Shown here piece by piece: positions 4,613-11,662 of a DNA stretch of 14,530 nt. Every line of letters begins with the position of its first letter. The first letter of the stretch is position 1. The notes beneath the pieces are model-generated. The model did no database searches and was not told where the DNA came from. It saw only the letters and a program-made list of their open reading frames with translations. Made by a program: the position numbers and the translations under genes. The stretch covers positions 1 to 14,530 of the forward strand of contig DAOUFM010000042.1 in the NCBI GenBank assembly GCA_034429975.1, read 5' to 3'. The stretch is from UBA6170 sp034429975. GTDB lineage: Bacteria > Chloroflexota > Anaerolineae > Anaerolineales > Anaerolineaceae.

Positions 4613-5662
4613 TTGCCTTCAGTAGGTCGCTGCCCTAGTTTAGGACTGGATGATGATCCATCTACCTGCATGACTTTCGCAACCGAAAGCCATCGTTGTT
4701 ATCGTCTTACTAAAAGCCAAACCATCCCGCTCGATCATCAAAATCTGTACTGCCTCAATGAAAACCATATCCGCTGTCCGATCTATCTGCGTGGTCAGCG
4801 CCTCTTCCCGTCCGCGGTGAAAGGACAGGCGAATCAGGTTTCGCGCTCGCGCCCCAAAAACAAGCGGCTGTCATCCAGCATTGCCATAAAGTGGGTCGCG
4901 GGGATCGTACTTTTGTTAGCTTTGGCGTTTGGCAGTTGGTGGCTTTTTTCCCACACCGATATTTTCACCCGTCCTGACCCGCCTGTGCAGGCTTTCGGCA
5001 GCCTTCCGCCTGGAATTACCCCTACGCTCACCCGTACTGTAGCGCTGTTCACACCCAACCTGACCCTTGTCCATGACCTGACAGAGATCCCAACGGATCC
5101 TGCCAGCCAGGAATTAGCCCAAAATATTCCAGTCACCGGGTTTGATCAGGAGACAGCAATCGTGACTGCGACGGCAACGCAAACGCGTACCCCTACCCGA
5201 ATGGCATGCGCACTACCAGAAGGTTGGGTCGTCTATAATGTCAAGCTTTGGGATACGCTCTACTGGCTCAGTATGTCTGTTCGTGTAAGCGTGGATGAGT
5301 TAAAAGCAGTCAATTGCCTTAAATCAGATCTATTGGTGGTTGGTCAGCCAATTTTTCTGCCATACGATCCTCCCAAAGCCAGTTTTACAGCATCACTAAC
5401 CGCGACATCACCACCAACCGATCGCCCTCCCACTGCCACTTCATCGCGAACATCTACTGCAACCTTCACCCGTACATTTACAGTAACCTTTACCCGTACC
5501 CAAACACCTACCTCTACTTATACCGCTTCACCCATCCCTCCCACCAACACATCTGTACCCCCAACAAACACTCTGGTTCCTCCCACAAACACCTCTGTAC
5601 CTCCAACCGCTGAACCGACCGCGATACCAACTGAAGAACCTACCGAAAACTCAGAAGGCTAG
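4613..5662 (+). CDS. Cys-rich / single-pass membrane / LysM / Thr-Pro-rich protein
   Basis: A 349-residue type II membrane protein starting at TTG 4613. Residues 1-60 form a small Cys/His-rich domain: CPSLGLDDD with C7, then C19, H27, C29, then HQNLYCL with C47, H52 and CPIY with C55. This could bind zinc, and on topology would be cytoplasmic. A basic stretch (PKNKR) precedes a membrane segment at about 92-113 (WVAGIVLLLALAFGSWWLF). Residues 205-251 (GWVVYNVKLWDTLYWLS... to VGQPIFLP) match a LysM domain, which usually binds peptidoglycan or other GlcNAc glycans. The rest is Thr/Pro/Ser-rich with three PPTNTSV-type heptads, like a cell-wall-spanning or O-glycosylated stalk. It is the first gene of the unit, 27 bases before the flippase-like gene. 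I infer a surface scaffold or sensor for the glycan made by its neighbours. Confidence 0.85.
   Translation: MPSVGRCPSLGLDDDPSTCMTFATESHRCYRLTKSQTIPLDHQNLYCLNENHIRCPIYLRGQRLFPSAVKGQANQVSRSRPKNKRLSSSIAIKWVAGIVLLLALAFGSWWLFSHTDIFTRPDPPVQAFGSLPPGITPTLTRTVALFTPNLTLVHDLTEIPTDPASQELAQNIPVTGFDQETAIVTATATQTRTPTRMACALPEGWVVYNVKLWDTLYWLSMSVRVSVDELKAVNCLKSDLLVVGQPIFLPYDPPKASFTASLTATSPPTDRPPTATSSRTSTATFTRTFTVTFTRTQTPTSTYTASPIPPTNTSVPPTNTLVPPTNTSVPPTAEPTAIPTEEPTENSEG
5537..5599 (+). repeat. Three 21-bp in-frame repeats coding PPTNTSV/PPTNTLV
   Basis: Units at 5537-5557, 5558-5578 and 5579-5599 encode PPTNTSV, PPTNTLV and PPTNTSV, followed by a partial PPT. Synonymous differences between units show they are not a very recent duplication. 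They form the stalk-like C-terminal region of the LysM protein. Confidence 0.85.
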
Positions 5663-5689
5663 GGTTTTCCTGGCAAATAAGGATGCCTG

Positions 5690-6664
5690 TTGAAGCAACT
5701 TGCGCATAACCGACATCTCCTCAATGCATTCAAATTAGCATTGGGATTATTATTGCTGTACCTCTCGATTAAAACAGTCGAGTGGGGCATTCTAACGGAA
5801 GCATTGGCAACGATTTCGCCGCTCTGGTTGTGGCTTGCCGTTCTGAGCGTTTTACTTAGTCTGGCGCTCAAAGTATGGCGCTGGGATGTGTTATTGCGAA
5901 ATTATCAAATCCGGCTGCCCCTCGTCAAATTAATCTCCGCATTCTTTTTGGGTCAGGCTGCCAATATTCTGCTGATTATTCGTGGGGGTGAGGTTGTGCG
6001 CATTGGCGCTGCTCACCAACCTGAAGAGGATGATTGGCTCGCAATTACAGCTACGATCGCAATCGAAAAATATCTGGATCTCCTGATGCTGGTTGTATTG
6101 ATGCTGATATCCGTGAATAACCTTCCTCCTTTGGCGGTGGAAAAATTAGGCAGTCTGCGCATTTTCATCATCTTGCTGACTTTAATTCTATTTTTAATGG
6201 TTGTTTTCGGACCATTTCTCTGGCAGAAATTCTCTACGGGAGGAAATCACCCCGCTTGGTTTGAAAAAATTCAACCAAAAATTGATCGTTTCATTCAGGC
6301 CAGTCTCTGGTTGAAAGATCTGCAGCGTTTGTCGCCAATGCTGGTCTTTACCATCGCAATTTGGGTTGTAATGGCGGTGACCAATTTGCTGGTGTTTCAA
6401 TCCCTTTCCATCCAACTCAATTGGGATGCTGCCGTTTTGGTGCTGATTCTCATTTATTTGGGAGTATTACCGGCTTTGATGCCTGGGAATATTGGCCCGT
6501 TTACTTTCTTTGCCCAATTGGCGCTGATCCCCTTTGCTGTAGAAAATGAGTTGGCGCTGGCTTTTGCAATCATCCTGTACGTTATTGTGACCCTGCCTCC
6601 ATTACTCCTTGCGGGATTGATGATGTTATTGCCAACAAAGAAAAAACTGAGGGGCACAGGCTAA
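5690..6664 (+). CDS. Lysylphosphatidylglycerol synthase TM-region / flippase-like membrane protein
   Basis: A 324-residue polytopic membrane protein of the LPG_synthase_TM (UPF0104) family. Family features are KVWRWDVLL (61-69), RGGEVVR (98-104), EKYLD (126-130), and late PGNIGPF (265-271) in a hydrophobic segment. About seven to eight membrane segments are visible. It has only the membrane region and lacks the C-terminal lysyltransferase domain of MprF, so it is not a lysyl-PG synthase. Stand-alone members are often found beside glycosyltransferases and are suspected to move lipids or lipid-linked sugars. The TTG start at 5690 follows TAAGGA at 5678-5683 with 6 bases between; the ATG at 5683 is out of frame. 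Its TAA overlaps the ATG of the fusion glycosyltransferase by one base, implying translational coupling and a shared pathway. Confidence 0.88.
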   Translation: MKQLAHNRHLLNAFKLALGLLLLYLSIKTVEWGILTEALATISPLWLWLAVLSVLLSLALKVWRWDVLLRNYQIRLPLVKLISAFFLGQAANILLIIRGGEVVRIGAAHQPEEDDWLAITATIAIEKYLDLLMLVVLMLISVNNLPPLAVEKLGSLRIFIILLTLILFLMVVFGPFLWQKFSTGGNHPAWFEKIQPKIDRFIQASLWLKDLQRLSPMLVFTIAIWVVMAVTNLLVFQSLSIQLNWDAAVLVLILIYLGVLPALMPGNIGPFTFFAQLALIPFAVENELALAFAIILYVIVTLPPLLLAGLMMLLPTKKKLRGTG

Positions 6665-8280
6665 TGTCTCGGTCATTTTATTTCTCAATTGTAATTCCAG
6701 CCAAAGATGCAGCTGATACCATTGCGAACTGTGTACGCGCTTTACTCAACCAACAAGACTATATCTGCCATCAAGATTATGAGATCATCGTGGTGGATGA
6801 TGGCTCCAGCGATCAGACTGCCAGCATCGCGAGAGAGCTGGGGGTGCTGGTGATCAGCCAGGTGAATGCTGGTCCGGCTGCTGCCAGAAATGCCGGAGTT
6901 CAACAGGCTCAGGGAGAGATCATTCTCTTCACCGACGCCGATTGTATTCCCACCTCAAACTGGTTAGCTGAGATGGTAAAGCCTTTTAATGATTCGGATG
7001 TCGTTGGCGTCAAAGGTGCTTATCTCTGCCAGGAAACGAATTTAATTTCCAGATTTGTGCAACAGGAGTTTGAGTATAAATATCTCTTGCTCTCAAAACT
7101 GCCAAAAATTGACTTCATTGATACTTACTCAGCGGCTTATCGAAAAAATATTTTTAAAGACAATGGGGGCTTTGATATGCGCTTCCCGGTTCCATCGGTT
7201 GAAGACCAGGAGTTATCCTTTCGACTGGCACGCAAAGGTTACAAACTCGTTTTTCAGCCATCTGCTAAGGTTTATCATCAACATGATGTCTCCGTTTGGG
7301 AGTATTCCAGGCGTAAGTGGGGGATAGGTTATTGGAAGGCTTTTTTGCTGCGCTGGTTGCCGGAAAAGACACTTTCAGATACTTATACGCCAATTTCACA
7401 ACGGCTGCAAATCTTTTTCCTCGCGCTTACATGGATGGGGTTGTTCGCTGCTCTTTTTTTCAAACCAATTATTTGGATTGGATTGGTGAGTCTTATGCTC
7501 TTCTTTCTGACTGCTTTTCCATTTCTAAAAATGGTCTGGAAAAATGATCGGAAGATCCTTGTACCTTCTTTATTTTTACTTTTTGTTCGCGCTGGCGCCC
7601 TGGGATTGGGGCTTGTTGCTGGATTCCTCTTCCCTCCTCGATCCAAACTTCCCCCAAGAGCCGGGCTTCGATTTTTGGAACGGCTGGCCAAACGAGTTCT
7701 GGATATTTCAGCAGCCATCATTGCGCTGATTCTTTTTTCCCCAATCATGTTAATTTCAGCGCTATTGATCAAACTTGATTCACCCGGGAAAATCATTTTC
7801 TCCCAGGAACGATCCGGTGAAAATGGAAAACCCTTCCGAATCTATAAATTGCGTACCATGGTCACCGATGCAGAAGATAAATTACAGCAGGTATTGGAAC
7901 AAAATAATATCACCTTCGACCAGCCTGTTTTTAAACTTCAGAATGATCCCCGGGTAACTCGCGTGGGAAGATTCTTACGGCGCTGGAGTCTGGATGAAGT
8001 CCCGCAATTCTGGAACATCCTGCGGAGTGATATGAGTCTGGTAGGCCCCAGGCCCGAAGAGAGCTGGGTGGTTGCGATGTATGATGACCGGCAGCGTCAG
8101 CGTCTTGCTGTAAAACCCGGACTCACCGGCCCCATGCAGGTCAGCGGCCGCGGCAATTTAGAATTCGAAGATCGCCTGGCTTTAGAATTGGAATATATCC
8201 AGCATTATTCTTTCTGGCTGGATTTGAAAATTATCTTTCAAACAATCGCAATTATCCTTTCTGGAAAAGGCGCATATTGA
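6664..8280 (+). CDS. Fusion of GT2 glycosyltransferase (N) and monotopic phosphoglycosyl transferase (C)
   Basis: A 538-residue two-enzyme protein. Residues 1-230 are a GT-A family 2 glycosyltransferase: FSIVIPAKD (7-15), IIVVDDGSSD (41-50), NAGPAAARNAG (68-78), metal-binding DAD (91-93) and the likely catalytic base in VEDQELSFRLARKG (179-192). Three membrane segments follow at about 249-323. Residues 340-538 are a bacterial sugar transferase (WcaJ/WbaP/PglC type): the re-entrant helix KRVLDISAAIIALILFSP (343-360), FRIYKLRTM (391-399), the Asp-Glu catalytic dyad D444-E445 in WSLDEVPQF, MSLVGPRPE (457-465) and KPGLTGPMQVSGRG (484-497). The C-terminal half should transfer a sugar phosphate from an NDP-sugar to polyprenyl phosphate; the N-terminal half could add the next sugar. 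Both active sites look intact and no frameshift is seen. The stop overlaps the next gene's start (TTGA). Confidence 0.93.
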   Translation: MSRSFYFSIVIPAKDAADTIANCVRALLNQQDYICHQDYEIIVVDDGSSDQTASIARELGVLVISQVNAGPAAARNAGVQQAQGEIILFTDADCIPTSNWLAEMVKPFNDSDVVGVKGAYLCQETNLISRFVQQEFEYKYLLLSKLPKIDFIDTYSAAYRKNIFKDNGGFDMRFPVPSVEDQELSFRLARKGYKLVFQPSAKVYHQHDVSVWEYSRRKWGIGYWKAFLLRWLPEKTLSDTYTPISQRLQIFFLALTWMGLFAALFFKPIIWIGLVSLMLFFLTAFPFLKMVWKNDRKILVPSLFLLFVRAGALGLGLVAGFLFPPRSKLPPRAGLRFLERLAKRVLDISAAIIALILFSPIMLISALLIKLDSPGKIIFSQERSGENGKPFRIYKLRTMVTDAEDKLQQVLEQNNITFDQPVFKLQNDPRVTRVGRFLRRWSLDEVPQFWNILRSDMSLVGPRPEESWVVAMYDDRQRQRLAVKPGLTGPMQVSGRGNLEFEDRLALELEYIQHYSFWLDLKIIFQTIAIILSGKGAY

Positions 8281-8738
8281 TTCGACGCAGTACAAATTTC
8301 AAAATAACCAGGAATTTTTGGCTGGTTCTCCTTCTATGTTCAATTGGAATTTTTTTTATTATTAAGGGAATTGATGCATATATCCATCCCTCTGTGAAGG
8401 TGCAATGGACAACTGCAACTGAAGTTGATGTTCTGGGCTTTAATTTGATGCGCAGTGAATATCCGTCAAATGTGGGGATCGTTCAGGTCAATAAGGACTT
8501 GATTCTGGCAAAAGGCTCTTCGATTGAAGGTGCCCATTATCAATTTGTTGATAATGAAGTTTCTGCTGGGAAATCCTACACGTATTTATTACAAGAATTA
8601 TCATATACGCTTGAAATTACAGATTTGGAAAAGATCAATGTTGAAATAAATCAGAAAGGCTTTCCTGCTATTTTAGCCGGATTAGCTTTTATGATTGGCT
8701 CATTTATCGTCCCAAACATGAATAGGCAAAAAACTTAA
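8277..8738 (+). CDS. Membrane-anchored fibronectin-III-like small protein
   Basis: A 153-residue protein with a membrane segment at 13-29, a globular region at about 38-112 and a second membrane segment at 129-147. The middle part reads as a compact beta-sandwich: VQWTTATEVDVLGFNLMRSE (42-61) then ILAKGSSIEGAHYQFVD (76-92) and GKSYTYLLQEL (98-108). This matches the FN3-like repeats in many secreted proteins (W-T-a-x-E-x-x-x-x-GF-x-l-x-R...Y-x-f-x-D...G-x-x-Y-x-Y-x-L). With both ends anchored, the domain would sit outside the membrane as a loop. The TTG start overlaps the upstream TGA, indicating coupling to the fusion enzyme. The function is unknown; I infer protein-protein or glycan contacts with the membrane-bound enzymes of the unit. 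The FN3 call rests on pattern only. Confidence 0.72.
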   Translation: MIRRSTNFKITRNFWLVLLLCSIGIFFIIKGIDAYIHPSVKVQWTTATEVDVLGFNLMRSEYPSNVGIVQVNKDLILAKGSSIEGAHYQFVDNEVSAGKSYTYLLQELSYTLEITDLEKINVEINQKGFPAILAGLAFMIGSFIVPNMNRQKT

Positions 8739-8763
8739 AATCTGATGACGATATCATGGTATT

Positions 8764-9582
8764 TTGAAAACTATCCGTATGAATAACTTCGAGTTTGAAT
8801 TACCAATTGGCAATTATTATATTCATGTGTTGCTGGATGATAGAAACAGCTACGAAAGAATAAGAGGATATTATCGTTTTCATCAGAAAATGTCGGACGA
8901 TTGTATTGGGAAGATTACCATTCAAAATACGGGAAATCATCATTCAGAAACAAATCTGGAGCCAAAGACTGTCTGGAGTGATAATACCTGTGAATTTATT
9001 GGCTATGACTGTAAAGGAATAGTAGGGAGTAATATGGATGCCAGCCTGGAAATTGGACCGGATACTACCATCCAATGTCTAGATTTCTTTTTTAGAGTCG
9101 CAACCTCAATTTTTATTTTTTCAAGAGGAGGTTTATTGGTTCATGCGGCTGGTATTGAAAAAGACAACCACGGTTATCTTTTTACCGGTTATTCCGGTGC
9201 TGGAAAATCAACAGTCTGTAAATTGTCTTCTGATTGCAAAACCCTGAATGATGACTTAATCGTTCTCATCCCTGAAAAAGGTGGTTGGCAGATTTGCTCA
9301 ACACCTTTTACAAATCCTACGCAGGTTTCACCGATTCAGGGTTCGACAAATCTTCACAGGATATTTCTTTTAAAACAAGCAAAATATCACCAACTGGTTG
9401 ATGTATCTGAAACAAGAGCTTTAGCAGAGTTAATTACACATGTTCCAGTTATTTCTCAGTCAGAAAAACTAATTCCTCCTTTGATCAATCGTTGTAATGA
9501 CATCGTCAAGAAAATCCCGCCCCAAGAATTGAATTTTTTACCAGACAGGGGCTTCTGGAATTTAATTGAAAATAAACGTTAG
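8764..9582 (+). CDS. HprK-related P-loop kinase-like protein
   Basis: A 272-residue soluble protein resembling the HPr kinase / PEPCK-like fold found in many uncharacterised bacterial proteins. Key features are GGLLVHAAGI (122-131), Walker A GYSGAGKST (142-150) with K148 and S149, and TLNDDLIVL (160-168) with the metal-binding D163-D164. A downstream STPF (179-182) and a regulator-like C-terminal half follow. In biochemically known relatives the fold phosphorylates a protein serine; related proteins occur in lasso-peptide and some surface-glycan loci. No PqqD-like or asparagine-synthase-like partner is here. The start is uncertain: TTG at 8764 and ATG at 8779 both lack a clear ribosome-binding site. 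It is the last gene of the unit, 25 bases after the FN3-like gene and just before a strong terminator. The substrate is unknown. Confidence 0.78.
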   Translation: MKTIRMNNFEFELPIGNYYIHVLLDDRNSYERIRGYYRFHQKMSDDCIGKITIQNTGNHHSETNLEPKTVWSDNTCEFIGYDCKGIVGSNMDASLEIGPDTTIQCLDFFFRVATSIFIFSRGGLLVHAAGIEKDNHGYLFTGYSGAGKSTVCKLSSDCKTLNDDLIVLIPEKGGWQICSTPFTNPTQVSPIQGSTNLHRIFLLKQAKYHQLVDVSETRALAELITHVPVISQSEKLIPPLINRCNDIVKKIPPQELNFLPDRGFWNLIENKR

Positions 9583-9605
9583 CTAGTTTTGGTTTAAAAA
9601 AATAA

Positions 9606-9641
9606 AACAACCTCGATTTACTATGATCGGGGTTGTTTTTT
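9606..9641. terminator. Bidirectional intrinsic terminator
   Basis: AACAACCTCGAT (9606-9617) pairs with ATCGGGGTTGTT (9626-9637) in a 12-bp stem with one G-U pair and an 8-base loop. T-runs follow on the plus strand (9636-9641) and an A-run precedes it, which serves as a T-run on the minus strand. It ends the five-gene unit and the convergent protease gene. Confidence 0.9.
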
Positions 9642-9646
9642 ATGAA

Positions 9647-10744
9647 TTAAGCATTTTGACTGGTTGATTTACGTTTCAAAGCCGATTGAACCATCAAGAA
9701 TTCACCAATGTTGTCCATGGTAACCAGCCCTACAAGTTTCTGGTTCTCAAAAATGGGCACAGTGTGGCAATGACAGGTTTGTAATCGTTCAGATACTCTT
9801 TCTAACATCTCATCGGATTCGGCAGTGACAAACGAACGATCCATGACACTGGCTATATTGGCGGTGGGACCATCGGTTGCCAGCCCCTTAATCAAAGCTC
9901 CCCGCGTCAGGATCCCAACCATCTCAGCCCCGCGCATCACTGGAAATTCGTGCTGATATCCAGAAAGTATGGCATCTACGCCATCGGACAATCTTTGGTT
10001 AACGTCCAGAGTTTGAAATTGGGTTAACATTGCCCGTTTGATTGGAATGCCAGAAATTGCTTCCTGAACCTGAACCGAGCTTGATTCCTGGCTGGCTCCA
10101 ATCCAGACAAAGAGGGCAATAAAAATTAAGAATGGATTGGTCAACAATCCGATCAACCCAAAAATTAATGCAAAACCCTGTCCAACCATGGCAGCAGTAT
10201 GCGTAGCTTGTGTATATTCCATTCGCATTGCTAAAATCGCTCGTAAAACCCTACCCCCATCCATTGGAAAAGCGGGCAATATATTAAAAAGGAGGAGTGT
10301 TAAGTTTACGATTGCCAACCTTTGAATCATTGTTCCATCGGTCACGGTAGCATTGCTTATCCCATTTAGATTGTGGGTTATGAACAAGTATCCAAGCATG
10401 ATCGCTGCAAAAATAAAATTAACCAAAGGGCCTGCAAGTGCTACGATCAATTCCTGCTTAGGTTCTTTTGGCATGCGTTCTAATCTTGCCAGGCCGCCGA
10501 TGGGCAATAAGGTGATATCCTTCGTAGTTATTCCATATTTCCTGGCTGCAATTGCATGTCCCAACTCATGTAACAACACGAATAGGAATAGTAAAATGAT
10601 AAAAGCGATACCATTAAAGACTGCATATATAGAATGTTCGCTAATCCAGTATGAAAAACCAATCCAGGCGATTAAGATTAAAAAAGTGCTGTGAATAAAA
10701 ACATCTATTCCAGCAATTCTTGCTATTTTCCAAGACCATTTCAT
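9647..10744 (-). CDS. Site-2 protease family (M50) zinc metalloprotease with two CBS domains
   Basis: A 365-residue intramembrane protease. The zinc-binding HELGH motif is at 59-63 in a membrane helix, and the second motif NILPAFPMDGGR at 154-165 supplies D162. Hydrophobic segments lie at about 13-33, 41-62, 100-122, 143-160 and 188-218. Two CBS domains follow at about 238-290 and 299-352, as in Rip3-like site-2 proteases; CBS pairs commonly bind adenine nucleotides and may sense energy state. The start at 10744 (MKWSWKIARIAGID, a typical opening for the family) is chosen because GGAGG (10749-10753 on the minus strand) precedes it; the ATG six codons upstream has none. It is divergent from superoxide dismutase across about 214 bases. 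Substrates of such enzymes are usually membrane-bound anti-sigma factors or envelope proteins; none is visible here. Confidence 0.93.
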   Translation of the reverse strand: MKWSWKIARIAGIDVFIHSTFLILIAWIGFSYWISEHSIYAVFNGIAFIILLFLFVLLHELGHAIAARKYGITTKDITLLPIGGLARLERMPKEPKQELIVALAGPLVNFIFAAIMLGYLFITHNLNGISNATVTDGTMIQRLAIVNLTLLLFNILPAFPMDGGRVLRAILAMRMEYTQATHTAAMVGQGFALIFGLIGLLTNPFLIFIALFVWIGASQESSSVQVQEAISGIPIKRAMLTQFQTLDVNQRLSDGVDAILSGYQHEFPVMRGAEMVGILTRGALIKGLATDGPTANIASVMDRSFVTAESDEMLERVSERLQTCHCHTVPIFENQKLVGLVTMDNIGEFLMVQSALKRKSTSQNA

Positions 10745-10748
10745 ATAT

Positions 10749-10753
10749 CCTCC
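10749..10753 (-). promoter_or_regulatory. Ribosome-binding site deciding the M50 protease start
   Basis: CCTCC on the plus strand is GGAGG on the coding strand, 4 bases before ATG 10744. It lies inside the coding sequence of the longer possible ORF that starts at 10762, which supports the shorter protein. Confidence 0.65.
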
Positions 10754-10869
10754 ATTTCTCATTATTATTGAGAACTGAATGCTAGCTTAATCATACATTT
10801 TAAATAGTCAAATATTGAAAATTTGCAGAATGTTTATAGAATTCTTATAAATTGTTTATACAATGTTGA

Positions 10870-10899
10870 TTGACAGATAGAAGTACTAAATAATATAAT
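10870..10899 (+). promoter_or_regulatory. Sigma70-type promoter of superoxide dismutase
   Basis: A perfect TTGACA (10870-10875) and a perfect TATAAT (10894-10899) are 18 bases apart in a very AT-rich divergent intergenic region. The leader to the ATG at 10959 would be about 53 bases. I see no convincing promoter for the divergent protease and no clear operator palindrome. Confidence 0.82.
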
Positions 10900-10958
10900 A
10901 ATTAATATGATAAATATCTATTTTATCCCAAAGTGGGAGTAACAGGAAGAGGTGAAAA

Positions 10959-11576
10959 ATGTCAGATAAATTTGTATTGCCGGAATTAGGGTTTGCTTAT
11001 AATGCTTTGGAAGCAGCAATTGATGCTCAAACAATGGAAATTCATCATACCAAACATCATGCCGCTTATGTCAACAACTTGAATGCTGCACTCGAAAAAG
11101 CTCCAGGTTTCTTTTCACAATCGGTTGAAAGTGTCCTTCGCAATATTAATGATGTTCCCCAAGAGGTACGTCAGGCTGTGATTAACAATGGGGGCGGACA
11201 TGCCAACCACTCTTTATTCTGGAAAGTACTTACACCCGGCGGAAGTAACAGCCCGGTGGGCGATGTTGCCCGCGAATTAAATGAAGTGTTTGGAAATTAT
11301 GAAACCTTTGTTGATACTTTTTCTAAGGCAGCCACCACCAGATTTGGTTCGGGATGGGCCTGGCTGGTATTGAACGGCCAAAAGAAACTGGAAGTATACT
11401 CAACAGCGAATCAGGACAGCCCTTTTATGCAAGGTCATGTTCCAGTTCTGGGATTAGATGTATGGGAGCATGCCTACTACCTGCGCTACCAGAATCGTCG
11501 GCCTGATTATATTAAAGCCTTTTGGTCTGTTGTGAACTGGGATAAAGTCAATCAGTTTTACAGCGAAAATAAATAA
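10959..11576 (+). CDS. Superoxide dismutase, Fe/Mn family, Mn-type signature
   Basis: The 205-residue enzyme converts superoxide to oxygen and hydrogen peroxide. Metal ligands are H29 (MEIHHTKHHAAYVNN, 26-40), H84 (GGHANHSLFW, 79-88), and D167 and H171 (DVWEHAYYL, 167-175). The second-sphere glutamine in ANQDSP (Q152) and the GGGHANH stretch point to the manganese-type rather than the iron-type; metal use could be cambialistic. There is no signal peptide, so it is cytoplasmic. AGGAAGAGGTG at 10944-10954 precedes the ATG. It has its own strong promoter and a terminator directly after it, so it is a single-gene unit. Its presence suggests an organism that meets oxygen at least at times. The symbol sodA would be reasonable but Mn dependence is not proven. 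Confidence 0.96.
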   Translation: MSDKFVLPELGFAYNALEAAIDAQTMEIHHTKHHAAYVNNLNAALEKAPGFFSQSVESVLRNINDVPQEVRQAVINNGGGHANHSLFWKVLTPGGSNSPVGDVARELNEVFGNYETFVDTFSKAATTRFGSGWAWLVLNGQKKLEVYSTANQDSPFMQGHVPVLGLDVWEHAYYLRYQNRRPDYIKAFWSVVNWDKVNQFYSENK

Positions 11577-11591
11577 ATTCAGATTATGAAA

Positions 11592-11631
11592 AAAAGAGGA
11601 GCCTCTCGTTCATAAGATTGGCTCTTCTTTT
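11592..11631. terminator. Bidirectional intrinsic terminator after superoxide dismutase
   Basis: AAAAGAGGAGCC (11592-11603) pairs with GGCTCTTCTTTT (11620-11631): a 12-bp stem with one G-U pair and a 16-base loop. Its A- and T-rich flanks can serve both the dismutase and the convergent lipoprotein gene. Confidence 0.85.
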
Positions 11632-11662
11632 AATTTGTTGAAATGATAATAGTCAAAAAACT

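Noticed and set aside
5690..6664. Lysylphosphatidylglycerol synthase (MprF) proper
   Set aside because: Only the membrane region is present; the lysyl-transfer domain is missing.
10745..10762. Longer start of the M50 protease
   Set aside because: No ribosome-binding site precedes it, and the GGAGG within this stretch serves the ATG at 10744, where the typical family N-terminus begins.
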